NCBI GenBank assembly: GCA_001653155.1 | Contig: BDEJ01000018.1 | Coordinates: forward strand, 1 to 57,494 | Direction of reading: 5' to 3' | DNA from: Porphyromonadaceae bacterium H1 | Lineage (GTDB): Bacteria; Bacteroidota; Bacteroidia; Bacteroidales; Paludibacteraceae | Length of the DNA stretch: 57,494 nucleotides | In this document: positions 1 through 8,194 of the stretch, piece after piece | How the letters are laid out: each line of letters starts with the position of its first letter | Position numbering within the stretch: position 1 is the first letter of the stretch | The notes under the pieces: generated by a model | The model's database searches: none | The model's input: the letters and a program-made list of their open reading frames with translations, nothing else | What the model was told of the DNA's origin: nothing | Position numbers and translations under genes: made by a program

Positions 1-43
1 GACTGCTGAATAATGAAGGGCTATTATGGGGCTTTTTAATCAT
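1..43 (-). CDS. 5' fragment of a probable transposase gene
   Basis: An ATG at 43-41 opens a frame of 14 codons (MIKKPHNSPSLFSS) that leaves the window at base 1. A Bacteroidetes -7 box lies 22 nt upstream, giving a leader of about 15 nt. The same upstream DNA and ATG recur at the other end of the window (ATG at 57491). The duplication of the whole leader and start makes a transposase the most economical reading, but 14 residues are too few to name a family. Confidence 0.55.
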   Translation of the reverse strand, partial: MIKKPHNSPSLFSS

Positions 44-44
44 A

Positions 45-90
45 AAATCTGCAAGTTTCCTGTTACAAAGGTAAGAAAACTTGCAGATTT
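45..90 (-). promoter_or_regulatory. IS promoter embedded in a 14-bp-arm palindrome
   Basis: Perfect 14-base arms (AAATCTGCAAGTTT at 45-58, AAACTTGCAGATTT at 77-90) surround an 18-base spacer containing the -7 box TACCTTTG (minus strand, 66-73). The downstream arm overlaps the expected transcription start and leader, directly before the ATG at 43. A symmetrical site around the -7 box suggests autoregulation by a DNA-binding protein, perhaps the transposase itself. This is inference from layout. Confidence 0.6.
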
Positions 91-152
91 ATCAAAGGGT
101 TTTGCAGATTAATTTACTGAATATCAGATGATCGATGGTTTTTAAGGGACGA

Positions 153-2294
153 CTATTTATCAATTCCAACGCGATTGAGAATAAAAGCAAACTCGAAGGC
201 CGTATCTTTTATCCCGTCGTAACGCCCGGTAGCCCCCCCGTGTCCCGAATCCATATTCATTCGAAGTAACAAGAGGTTGTTGTCTGTCTTGAGCGAACGC
301 AGTCGGGCTACGTACTTGGCCGGCTCGTGAAAAAGCACCTGTGAATCGTTAATGCCTCCCGTTACGAGTATATTCGGGTAGTTTTGTGCACGAATGTTGT
401 CGTAGGGCGAGTAGGAGCGCATGTAGCGGTAGTATTCTTCTTCGTTAGGATTGCCCCATTCTTCGTACTCGCCGGTAGTAAGAGGCAGGCTTTCGTCGAG
501 CATGGTATTTATTACGTCTACGAAGGGAACCTGCGCAACGATGCTTCGATAGAGGTCGGGACGCATATTGGCTACAGCACCCATCAGCAATCCACCGGCG
601 CTTCCACCCATGGCAGCTAATTTTTCGGCTGAAGTATATTTTTCGTTGATGAGCAGTTCACTACAGGCAATGAAATCACTGAAGGTGTTTTTCTTCTTCA
701 ACATCTTGCCGTCCTCGTACCATTGTTCGCCCAAATCGCTGCCACCCCGTATTTGGGCGATAGCCAAAACAAAGCCGCGATCTATCAGGCTGTAATACGA
801 AGCACTGAAATAGACATCCGAACTGTAGCCATAACTACCGTAGGAATAAATCAGAGCCGGATGTGAACCGTCCTTCTTTAATCCTTTTTTGTAAACAATA
901 GCCATAGGAACGCGGACTCCGTCGGGAGCTGTAGCCCAGAGGCGTTCTACGCTGTAATCCTTGGGCTCGAAGCCCGAAGGCACTTCTTGTTCTTTCAGCT
1001 TCGTACTGCTCCCGCTGAGAATGTCGTATTCATAGAGTGTCGAAGGACGGTTAAGCGAAGTGTAGGTGTAGCGGAAGGTTGTAGCGTCGTACTCCGGATT
1101 TCCTCCCAACCAAGCCGAGTAGACAGGCTCGGGAAAGTTGATGGCGCTCGTCGAATCGCCGGCCAAAGAGCGTACTTCAAGGCAAGTCAGACCATTTTTG
1201 CGCAGTTCCAGCACAAGGAAGTTTTTCAGTACATCAATACCCTCGATGCGTACTTCGGGACTGTGCGGTAAAATTTCCTTCCAAGTATTTCTATCCTGAT
1301 ACTCGTTCAGAGGAGCCTCGTAAATTTTCCCATTGAGGTTTTCTCGATCTTTGTAATGGATGAAGAATTTTTCTTTGTGTTCGTGTACTGAATACTCAAC
1401 GTCCTGCACACGAGGAAGAAATATCTTGAAATCCGCTTTCGGGTGATTGGCGTCGATGTATCGCTCCTCGGATGTGGTGGAGCTGGCGCTGACGATGAAG
1501 ATATATTGGCGTGTTTTAGCGGAGGATACGTAGGTCGAAAAACGGGCGTCTTTTTCCTCGTATACGAGAGAAGGGGCTTTTTCGTCAAGGTGTCGGCAGA
1601 AGATCTTATTCGACCGTAAGGTTTTGTCTATTTGACTGTAAAACAAGGTCTCACTGTCGTTAGCCCAAGCCACAGAGGCAGCTCCTTCAACGGAAAATCC
1701 TGTGTCCTTACCCGTTCTGAGGTCTTTTATCTTCATTACAAATTCAGCGTAGGAGCCGTTTTCGTTATAAAAATAGGCTGCTTTCGAGTTGTCGGGACTG
1801 ATAGTATAGCTGCTGAAAATAAAGGCTGTTTTGCCTTCGGCCATCTTATTTACATCGAAAAGTACCTCCTCCGGAGCTTCCATCGAAGCTTTGCGGCGGC
1901 AATACGAGCGGTATTGCTTCCCTTTCTCACTGCGACTGTAGTAGTAATAACCGTTTTTGAAACTGGGGTAGCTTTCGTCGTCTTCTTTGATGCGGCCGAT
2001 AATTTCTTCGTAAATTCGTTCCTGCAAGTCGCGGGTAGAGGCCATTACCGTATCGGTATAAGCGTTTTCGGCTTTGAGATATGCCAATACCTTCGGATTG
2101 TTTTTATCTTTCAGCCAATAATAGGGGTCGATACGTTGTTCTCCGAAGTTGACGAAGGTATCCGGAATCAGCTCCGCTTGAGGTGGAGCCGGAAAATCGT
2201 TTTGTTTCAACATGGTTATTTTCTCTTTTTTATCTGTGTGGCATGCTGTTATAAGCACTGTAGTACATATAATTAGGAACTTAATTACCTTCAT
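153..2294 (-). CDS. ptrB: Oligopeptidase B-type S9 serine peptidase, lipoprotein
   Basis: Prolyl-oligopeptidase family (S9A), oligopeptidase B branch, which cuts short peptides after basic residues. Seen: a lipoprotein signal with lipobox LITAC (Cys18), a long beta-propeller region, then an alpha/beta-hydrolase domain with nucleophile Ser565 in GGSAGG, Asp650 in GGINDSQV and His685 in DSGHGG. The block FVDVINTMLDE followed by LTTGEYEEWGNP is typical of oligopeptidase B. At 713 residues it is full length plus the lipidation leader, so the enzyme should be anchored in the envelope rather than cytosolic as in enterobacteria. Its TAG stop lies exactly at the IS junction. A -7 box at 2345-2352 sits 51 nt upstream of the ATG. 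Confidence 0.92.
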   Translation of the reverse strand: MKVIKFLIICTTVLITACHTDKKEKITMLKQNDFPAPPQAELIPDTFVNFGEQRIDPYYWLKDKNNPKVLAYLKAENAYTDTVMASTRDLQERIYEEIIGRIKEDDESYPSFKNGYYYYSRSEKGKQYRSYCRRKASMEAPEEVLFDVNKMAEGKTAFIFSSYTISPDNSKAAYFYNENGSYAEFVMKIKDLRTGKDTGFSVEGAASVAWANDSETLFYSQIDKTLRSNKIFCRHLDEKAPSLVYEEKDARFSTYVSSAKTRQYIFIVSASSTTSEERYIDANHPKADFKIFLPRVQDVEYSVHEHKEKFFIHYKDRENLNGKIYEAPLNEYQDRNTWKEILPHSPEVRIEGIDVLKNFLVLELRKNGLTCLEVRSLAGDSTSAINFPEPVYSAWLGGNPEYDATTFRYTYTSLNRPSTLYEYDILSGSSTKLKEQEVPSGFEPKDYSVERLWATAPDGVRVPMAIVYKKGLKKDGSHPALIYSYGSYGYSSDVYFSASYYSLIDRGFVLAIAQIRGGSDLGEQWYEDGKMLKKKNTFSDFIACSELLINEKYTSAEKLAAMGGSAGGLLMGAVANMRPDLYRSIVAQVPFVDVINTMLDESLPLTTGEYEEWGNPNEEEYYRYMRSYSPYDNIRAQNYPNILVTGGINDSQVLFHEPAKYVARLRSLKTDNNLLLLRMNMDSGHGGATGRYDGIKDTAFEFAFILNRVGIDK

Positions 2295-2344
2295 CGCGAT
2301 TTGTCTTTTTACTCTGCAGATTATGTGGAGCTGTTTTCGAGGAA

Positions 2345-2352
2345 CAAAAATA
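2345..2352 (-). promoter_or_regulatory. -7 box of the oligopeptidase B gene
   Basis: TATTTTTG on the minus strand matches TAnnTTTG and predicts a leader of about 44 nt before the ATG at 2294. Confidence 0.55.
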
Positions 2353-2381
2353 CGTTTTTTCTGAGGGAAGTGTGTGTATAT

Positions 2382-2921
2382 TTATGAGAACATAGCTTGC
2401 CAAGCCTCAAATCGGGCCAAAGCTCCGGATCCGAATCGAGCCAGATCCTGCTTTATTTTTTCGACAGAGTGTTCGCTACCGAGGCGGGTCTTCGAGTAGA
2501 ATTTATCGGCATAGCAAATGAGCTGCTCTTCGAGGCTTTCGGGCTCCATTGAGCGAAGCGGTAGCGGTAGTTTGTTGCGAATGATCTCGTTTACACTGAT
2601 ACCCGTTCCGGTATGGCGTTCAGCCACCAAGGCGTGTCGAGGCAGGCCTTCGCTGCGAAGCAGGTCGGCGCCCAAGTAACCGTGCTCGATATACTGAGCC
2701 TCTCCGAAACAATGGATGCGGGGAGCATGACAGCGAAAAATGCCGATATCGTGCAACATCGCAGCCTCCTCCACAAAGCGGCGGTCAATCGACAATTCGG
2801 GATGACGGTCCGCAATTCGTAATGCCTTTTCGCAGACCTGTCTGCTATGCGTTATCAGCACTTGGTAGAGCGGACTGCCTGCCTCGTAATACTTCTCGAT
2901 GAGCTGTTGCGGATCGATCAT
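2382..2921 (-). CDS. HD-domain phosphohydrolase
   Basis: A 179-residue HD-superfamily protein. The metal-binding pattern is visible: His25 (ITHSRQV), His57-Asp58 (MLHDIG), His80 and His103 as possible further ligands, and Asp139 (YADKFYS). The layout resembles small uncharacterised HD proteins with nucleotide phosphohydrolase or phosphodiesterase potential; the substrate is unknown. No signal peptide, so cytosolic. It lies 25 nt downstream of the thioredoxin gene on the same strand and is probably co-transcribed with it. Confidence 0.85.
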   Translation of the reverse strand: MIDPQQLIEKYYEAGSPLYQVLITHSRQVCEKALRIADRHPELSIDRRFVEEAAMLHDIGIFRCHAPRIHCFGEAQYIEHGYLGADLLRSEGLPRHALVAERHTGTGISVNEIIRNKLPLPLRSMEPESLEEQLICYADKFYSKTRLGSEHSVEKIKQDLARFGSGALARFEAWQAMFS

Positions 2922-2946
2922 CCGATAGCAATTGAAGGATACAAGC

Positions 2947-3393
2947 TTACTTTTTTGTTTTCTTCTTCAAAAGAACCGTGTCAATGGCTTCTTTGAAAAC
3001 CGATTTGGGCAAAGCGCCTTGTGCTATTTGCGGCTGTTCTCCCATGGGACAAAACAACAGGGTGGGGATGCTCCGGATGCCAAAAGCAGCGGACAATTCA
3101 GGTTCTTTCTCCGTATCCACCTTATAGATGTAGATCTGGCCCTGATACTCCTTGGCCAACTCTTCCAAAACAGGAGCTATCTGCTTGCAAGGGCCGCACC
3201 ACGAGGCATAAAAATCGATGATGCAGGGTTTGTCGCCGAGGTAGGTCCACTTGTCAGGCTGGCTTTCGTAATTGGCCACTTTCTTTAGAAATTCGGCTTT
3301 TGTCAGTTGGAGGGTGCCTGCCGCTTTTTGTGCGTTAGCAGAGAAAGCCAGAAGAAATGCTCCCAAGAGCATGAAACTACGTATTGTCTTCAT
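2947..3393 (-). CDS. Periplasmic thioredoxin-fold protein
   Basis: 148 residues: a cleavable signal peptide (residues 1-21, ending SANA) followed by a thioredoxin domain. The active site WCGPC is at residues 65-69, preceded by FYAS, and the cis-proline loop reads SIPT. The classical CGPC motif plus the export signal suggests a periplasmic disulfide oxidoreductase, probably reducing rather than DsbA-like; this is inferred from the motif. It is the first gene of a likely pair with the HD-domain gene. The roughly 205 bases between it and the polysaccharide cluster show no clear gene or terminator. Confidence 0.9.
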   Translation of the reverse strand: MKTIRSFMLLGAFLLAFSANAQKAAGTLQLTKAEFLKKVANYESQPDKWTYLGDKPCIIDFYASWCGPCKQIAPVLEELAKEYQGQIYIYKVDTEKEPELSAAFGIRSIPTLLFCPMGEQPQIAQGALPKSVFKEAIDTVLLKKKTKK

Positions 3394-3598
3394 TCTTTGT
3401 TTTTAATTCAAACTAAGTATGCTTATCAAAACAGCTTGCGAGGAAAAAAGTTCAATTTTCCCCCTTGGGCGATGTTTTTCTCTTGAGGGCTGATTGTTTT
3501 ATTTTTTGTGAAGTGCTTGTAAGTAGAGCTCCTTTACTTTTTAACTACGCTTTATTATCCTGTCCTGTAATGTTGAAGATTTTTTCGGTGACGAATGG

Positions 3599-5008
3599 CT
3601 ATCCTTTATGCTCATACTCAGAAATGCAATAATCCTCCTTGCCGGAAGCCATTCTAGGAATCTCATCTACAAATTTTACTTCAATCTTGAAACCGGAAAA
3701 GTTTTTTGTGAAGTTTTCCACTACATAGTCAAAAGTTTCTATCGGCTCATTACTGTCAAGAGGCTTTATCAGAACACTGATATCTCCGTTTTTGTGTTGC
3801 CTTACTTGAAATTGATCTATTTTTTGATAAATCTTCTCATGCTCTACCCTGTGATAGTCCATATTTTTGAACATCATATTATCTACGACAATAGAAGTAA
3901 ACGCTTGTCCTTCTTTATTGAATAAAGTTTTTCCCGTTCTGCCAATAATCTGATCAATCATTCGGGATTTCCGCCCGCAAGAGCATTTTTCTTTCTTCAT
4001 TGTTGCCAAGTCGCCGACTTGATAGCGTATAAAGGGGAAAACGTAGTTATCTAAGTCGGTTGTAATTACAAAGCCGGGGGAACCATCATCGACAAGTCTT
4101 CCATCTTTATCTGTAATTTCAACGATGCATTGTTCCTCGGTAATATGTAGCCCTTCGTGCATATAGCACTCATGTGCAATAACCCCTCCGTCTCCGGCTC
4201 CGTATCCATCGTATACAGGAGCTCTGAAAATCTGTTGAATGCTTCTGCGGTGAAGCGGCAGTAACATCTCCCCTGTTGTCAATACCATTTTTATTTTGGG
4301 GCTCGGCAGGTTGTGTGACTCAATGAATTTAGCCAGGTTATAAATTGCAGCAGGATATCCTCGTATAACTTCCGGTTTGTAGTTCATCATCTCTTTATAG
4401 GCTTTGCGCAAGGCTTCTTCGGACATATCGGAGCAATCGCATTTGAGTGTGTTCATGATTAGCTTGTCGAAAATATCTTTCTTTGTGATTTTGCGTCTCT
4501 CTTTTTCGCTTTTTACCAAAGAATTACCTCCATAAGTGAAAATTTTACCACCGTATAAAAAGCCGTACCAACTCCATGCTCTGAATGTAGATGACCATTT
4601 TATACCCCATTTATCTTTGTCGGTCATGAATTTGAGCGGTACGCCGGTACTCCCTCCGGAGGATTGATGAGCCGGTTTTCGCTCATCTATATCTTTACTG
4701 ATTAAATCCTTGTAGTTATCCCGTATGATTTGTTTGGTTAATATGGGTAATTTCGATAAGTCTTCTCTGCTTTTAATATCTTCCGGTTTCAGGCCGAGTT
4801 GGTCGAAAACCTTGGTATAATATGCTACGTTTTGATAACAATGAGTCATCAGCTTTTGGAGTTTTTCATTTTGAATCCGCATTAACTCCTCTTCCGAACA
4901 CCAGTCGGTCGATTTTAAATATTTATACTCTTTGAGTATGGCCGATTTCTGCAATTTTGCTGCGATAGGAAATAAAAGCCCTCTTACTAATTTTGAATAA
5001 CTGAACAT
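3599..5008 (-). CDS. CapK/PaaK-like adenylate-forming enzyme (copy 2)
   Basis: 469 residues of the phenylacetate-CoA ligase-like CapK family found in polysaccharide clusters. Seen: phosphate-binding loop SSGGSTG (116-122), YGAGDGG, a conserved DLDNYVFPFIRYQVGD block, and cysteines in HEC and CSCG that could bind zinc as in PaaK relatives. The family activates a carboxylate as an acyl-adenylate; no substrate has been established for the CapK branch that I can cite. It is the last gene of the polysaccharide operon, 8 nt after the CapA-like gene, and a diverged paralogue of the protein at 8191-9540. It may attach an acyl or amino-acyl group to a sugar, which is inference. Confidence 0.85.
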   Translation of the reverse strand: MFSYSKLVRGLLFPIAAKLQKSAILKEYKYLKSTDWCSEEELMRIQNEKLQKLMTHCYQNVAYYTKVFDQLGLKPEDIKSREDLSKLPILTKQIIRDNYKDLISKDIDERKPAHQSSGGSTGVPLKFMTDKDKWGIKWSSTFRAWSWYGFLYGGKIFTYGGNSLVKSEKERRKITKKDIFDKLIMNTLKCDCSDMSEEALRKAYKEMMNYKPEVIRGYPAAIYNLAKFIESHNLPSPKIKMVLTTGEMLLPLHRRSIQQIFRAPVYDGYGAGDGGVIAHECYMHEGLHITEEQCIVEITDKDGRLVDDGSPGFVITTDLDNYVFPFIRYQVGDLATMKKEKCSCGRKSRMIDQIIGRTGKTLFNKEGQAFTSIVVDNMMFKNMDYHRVEHEKIYQKIDQFQVRQHKNGDISVLIKPLDSNEPIETFDYVVENFTKNFSGFKIEVKFVDEIPRMASGKEDYCISEYEHKG

Positions 5009-5016
5009 TTTTATCC

Positions 5017-6081
5017 TTAGAGTTTGTTTGCAATGGTCTTGAATACGTTTCTTATGAGCATGCCTTTCTCCTTTGTTTTGATGGAAAAAAAGAGTGGTAT
5101 CAAAGAGATTTTCATAGATATTCTTTCTATAAGTCGTCTCTTTCGTCGCTCTTTCTCGTAGTTTTGTGCATAATTTTCCATACTTATACTAGCGAGGTAG
5201 CTGTTTTGTATCTTAGAAAAGTATGACTGAAATGCAGCGGGTTTCATTTTAACAACTAACTTTTTGTCTGATAGTTTTACTCCTGAGAGGGTGAAATCTT
5301 GTATTTCTTTTTTCTCCGTATCAATCTCTAAAGAAACAAGCATTCCTATTGAGAAAGCTTTGGATTGGAAGGAGTTATTGAAACAAAAATTTCCCAAAGA
5401 ATAAAAGACGTATCCCGACTTGTATTGCTCGTATGGTTGAATCACATGCGGATGATGTCCGATAATGATGTCCGCCCCTGCATCTATGAGGGAAGTAGCA
5501 ACTGTCCTTTGATTCACAGATGGTTTCTGTATATACTCGTTGCCCCAATGAAAGCAAAATATTTTGATGTCTGCTTGTTGGGATTTCATGGCGTCAAGGG
5601 CCGCCATTATATTTTCCTGACTAAAAACGGACAATGTGTTGTCGATGCTTTCGTCCAGCAGGTTTGCATCACAAAATCCGGCAATGGCTACGCAACATCC
5701 GTTTTCTCTTAAGTATAAAATCTCTCCGGAGTTGCCAAGGACTTTTATCTCCTCTCTTCCTAGTATTTGTATCGTTTCTTTGTAGCCATTTTCACCTTGC
5801 TCCAGAATATGGTTGTTAGCGACGTTCAGGACATTAACTCCAGAATCTTTTAGGAAAGAGGCAAAACGCGGATGACCATAAAAATCATCCGTCATTGCTC
5901 GGGATGAGTCTATAAGCGGGCTTTCGAGGTTGCCGATGACATAATCGGCACCTTCTGTGAAGGCACGGATGTTATTTTTCCATGCTGCTCCCCAATTCTT
6001 TTGGAACTGAGAGTGTATTCCAAATCCTACACAGAAAGACTCATCCGCCGGAAATACATCCCCGATAAAAGTTAATTTCAT
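5017..6081 (-). CDS. CapA-family (PGA_cap) metallophosphoesterase-like protein
   Basis: 354 residues with the CapA/PGA_cap calcineurin-like fold. Motifs in order: FIGDVF at the N-terminus, GNLESPL, NVANNHI, FHWGNEY, GHHPHV and YSLGNF. In Bacillus CapA takes part in poly-gamma-glutamate capsule export or anchoring; in Bacteroidetes polysaccharide clusters the role is unclear. No signal peptide is apparent, so it may act in the cytosol. The start ATG overlaps the stop of the glycosyltransferase gene by 4 bases, indicating translational coupling. Its pairing with two CapK-like enzymes hints at amide or acyl chemistry on the glycan. Confidence 0.85.
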   Translation of the reverse strand: MKLTFIGDVFPADESFCVGFGIHSQFQKNWGAAWKNNIRAFTEGADYVIGNLESPLIDSSRAMTDDFYGHPRFASFLKDSGVNVLNVANNHILEQGENGYKETIQILGREEIKVLGNSGEILYLRENGCCVAIAGFCDANLLDESIDNTLSVFSQENIMAALDAMKSQQADIKIFCFHWGNEYIQKPSVNQRTVATSLIDAGADIIIGHHPHVIQPYEQYKSGYVFYSLGNFCFNNSFQSKAFSIGMLVSLEIDTEKKEIQDFTLSGVKLSDKKLVVKMKPAAFQSYFSKIQNSYLASISMENYAQNYEKERRKRRLIERISMKISLIPLFFSIKTKEKGMLIRNVFKTIANKL

Positions 6082-7163
6082 TTTTTATCTATAAGCTTGG
6101 AAAACACTCCATTCCAAATTTCACTATTTCTGTCCACAGATATTTTGGTGTTTATTCTTCGGGCTTTCTCACTCATTTTCATCAAGCTCGAATCATCCTC
6201 GAATAGTTGACATAAATACTCCGCCAATTCCGCAGGATTATCGGTATCCTCGTATACATAACCATCTACCCCCTGTTCAACGGCATCTACAATATCTCCG
6301 ACGTTAGAAATTACAGGCACACAACCACAGCACATGGCTTCGATTAAAGAAACCGGGAAGCCTTCACCTTTTGAACAAGAAACAAAGATCTTCCCTTTTT
6401 TATAAGTGGCCATCTTCTCTTCAAGCTTGGAAACGTATCCTTTAAAGTCTACGAATTCCGTTAATCCTAAGGTGGATACAAGCTCATGCATACGCTCTAA
6501 GTCCGGTCCATCTCCAACGACCCAAACAGAGGGGGAGTATTTTCTTTCTTTTAGTATGGACAATGCTTTTAACAATAATTCGAGATTCTTGTTTTTGTCT
6601 ATGCGAGACATAAAAATAATATCGCACTCTCTTTCTTTGATGGAAGGAACGTGGCTTATATTTAAAAAAGCATCATCCGGAATATTAGGCAATATAACAA
6701 CCCGCTTGCTGTCAAAGCCTTTGTCGAGAAGATATTTCTTTGTCTGATTTCCTGTCACCATCACAAAGGCGGCACGCTTAAAAAGAAAAGCATTTAGTTT
6801 TTCCATAAGCTTTCCTTCAAGCCAAAACTCCCTATGCCCGGCAATAGTAACGTGGATGTATGGTAAGCGGGTTAGTATGCTGATCGCTTTACCGATGTAT
6901 CCGTGGGGGGTGTTTAAAACCCCCAGTACTGCATGGATATTGTACTTGCGACAGTAAGCTACTCCTTTGAATACCTTAAGGATATGCCTGATTATTCCTT
7001 TAGTCGCTTTCTTGGGGTAAAGGTATGTTACTCTGTCGTTGAAAGCGATGCCCGGAAAGTCTCTCAAAACATATACATGCTCTATATGGGGAGCTTGTAG
7101 CAGGGGGCTTAGTTTCTCTTTTAACTTGCTGTCGCTAAGCCGGCAAACGTATAGAATGTTCAT
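6078..7163 (-). CDS. Glycosyltransferase family 4
   Basis: GT-B retaining glycosyltransferase, 361 residues from the chosen start. That start gives MNILYVCRL, the usual first strand of the N-terminal Rossmann domain. A start 33 bases upstream at 7196 is in frame but would overlap the previous gene and add an unusual leader. Seen: SRIDKNKNLELLL (donor-domain start) and the EGFPVSLIE signature (E-x7-E) for the nucleotide-sugar donor. It is the only clear glycosyltransferase in the cluster. Donor and acceptor cannot be told. It sits between the epimerase and the CapA-like gene. Confidence 0.88.
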   Translation of the reverse strand: MNILYVCRLSDSKLKEKLSPLLQAPHIEHVYVLRDFPGIAFNDRVTYLYPKKATKGIIRHILKVFKGVAYCRKYNIHAVLGVLNTPHGYIGKAISILTRLPYIHVTIAGHREFWLEGKLMEKLNAFLFKRAAFVMVTGNQTKKYLLDKGFDSKRVVILPNIPDDAFLNISHVPSIKERECDIIFMSRIDKNKNLELLLKALSILKERKYSPSVWVVGDGPDLERMHELVSTLGLTEFVDFKGYVSKLEEKMATYKKGKIFVSCSKGEGFPVSLIEAMCCGCVPVISNVGDIVDAVEQGVDGYVYEDTDNPAELAEYLCQLFEDDSSLMKMSEKARRINTKISVDRNSEIWNGVFSKLIDKK

Positions 7164-7171
7164 AATCTTGC

Positions 7172-8194
7172 TTATTTCAGATTTTTCCAGTACCATTCAC
7201 AAGCCTGCTCAAATCCCTGTAAGGCATTGTATTGAGGCTTGTAACCCAAGATTCTTTTGGCTTTTTCTATAGATGCTTGCGAATGGGGTATGTCTCCCTT
7301 CCTGTTTTCTCTGAAAACCGGTGAAATTTGGGCTATCTCCGGATCGAATTTAGCCAAATTGCTCCGCAGGCAATCAAAAAGTTGCAGCAAGGTCGTGTTT
7401 CCTCCGTAGGCTATGTTAAACACCAAATCTAAGGATGCGTCTAAGGGGAGATTCATGTTGTATAGGGTAGCATGCTTGATCAACTCTTCTTTAGGGGTGG
7501 TCATTGCCAGCTCATTGGCCTGTATTACATTGTCGATGTAAGTGAAGTCTCGCGAATAACTACCGTCTCCGTTGATAACGGGAGATTCGTGGTTGATAAA
7601 AGCTTTGACCCAGAGTGGAATAACGGCGGCATAGGCTCCATTGGGATCTTGCCTGCGACCAAATACATTGAAGTAACGCAGTCCGATTGTTTCCAGTCCG
7701 TATAAATCGGAAAATACGTTGGCATACAGTTCGTTTACGAACTTTGTTATGGCGTAGGGCGACAAGGGACGACCGATGCGATGCTCTATCTTCGGAAGCT
7801 CTTTGCTGTCTCCATAGGTTGAGGAGCTGGCTGCATATACGAAACGTTTTATACCGGCATCGCGTGAAGCAACCAGCATGTTTAAAAAACCGTCGATATT
7901 CGTCGTATTGGTAGCAATCGGGTCGTTGATGCTACGCGGTACCGAACCCAGAGCTGCTTGGTGAAGAACCGCATCACAACCTGCTACGGCAGATCTGCAT
8001 GTGGAAAGCTCGCGGATATCACCCTCTATAAACCGAAACGAGGGGTGCTTTAGCAGGCCTTCGATGTTTTTAAGAAAACCCGTCGATAAATTATCCAAAC
8101 AAACAACTTCGTGTTGCTGCTTGACAAAATAATCGCATAAATTGCTCCCGATAAACCCGGCGCCCCCGGTAATTAGTATTTTCATTATTTTCAA
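7172..8194 (-). CDS. UDP-N-acetylhexosamine 4-epimerase-like (WbpP/Gne type)
   Basis: Extended short-chain dehydrogenase/reductase of 340 residues. Seen: NAD-binding GGAGFIG near residue 9, a serine-rich AASSSTYGDS segment, the YxxxK pair in SPYAITK, and the block RYFNVFGRRQDPNG typical of WbpP/VipB-type UDP-GlcNAc(A) 4-epimerases. It probably interconverts UDP-GlcNAc and UDP-GalNAc (or the uronic acids) to supply the glycosyltransferase. Its ATG overlaps the stop of the upstream CapK-like gene by 4 bases. A second ATG three codons later is an alternative start. Confidence 0.88.
   Translation of the reverse strand: MKIMKILITGGAGFIGSNLCDYFVKQQHEVVCLDNLSTGFLKNIEGLLKHPSFRFIEGDIRELSTCRSAVAGCDAVLHQAALGSVPRSINDPIATNTTNIDGFLNMLVASRDAGIKRFVYAASSSTYGDSKELPKIEHRIGRPLSPYAITKFVNELYANVFSDLYGLETIGLRYFNVFGRRQDPNGAYAAVIPLWVKAFINHESPVINGDGSYSRDFTYIDNVIQANELAMTTPKEELIKHATLYNMNLPLDASLDLVFNIAYGGNTTLLQLFDCLRSNLAKFDPEIAQISPVFRENRKGDIPHSQASIEKAKRILGYKPQYNALQGFEQACEWYWKNLK

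Larger units (their letters stand above)
1..155 (-). mobile_element. Left-end fragment of an IS-like element
   Basis: Positions 40-155 are the reverse complement of 57379-57494 with essentially one mismatch inside the shared core (aaaaccc against aaaatcc). The shared segment holds a promoter, a long palindrome and an ATG, after which the open frame runs off the window. This is what two copies of one insertion sequence in opposite orientation look like, with their transposase 5' ends facing the window and their genes transcribed outward. The inner boundary lies at or near the TA in TAGTCGTCCC, because the flanks diverge there. No terminal inverted repeat or target duplication can be tested, since the far ends are missing. 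The IS family is not recognised. Confidence 0.75.
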
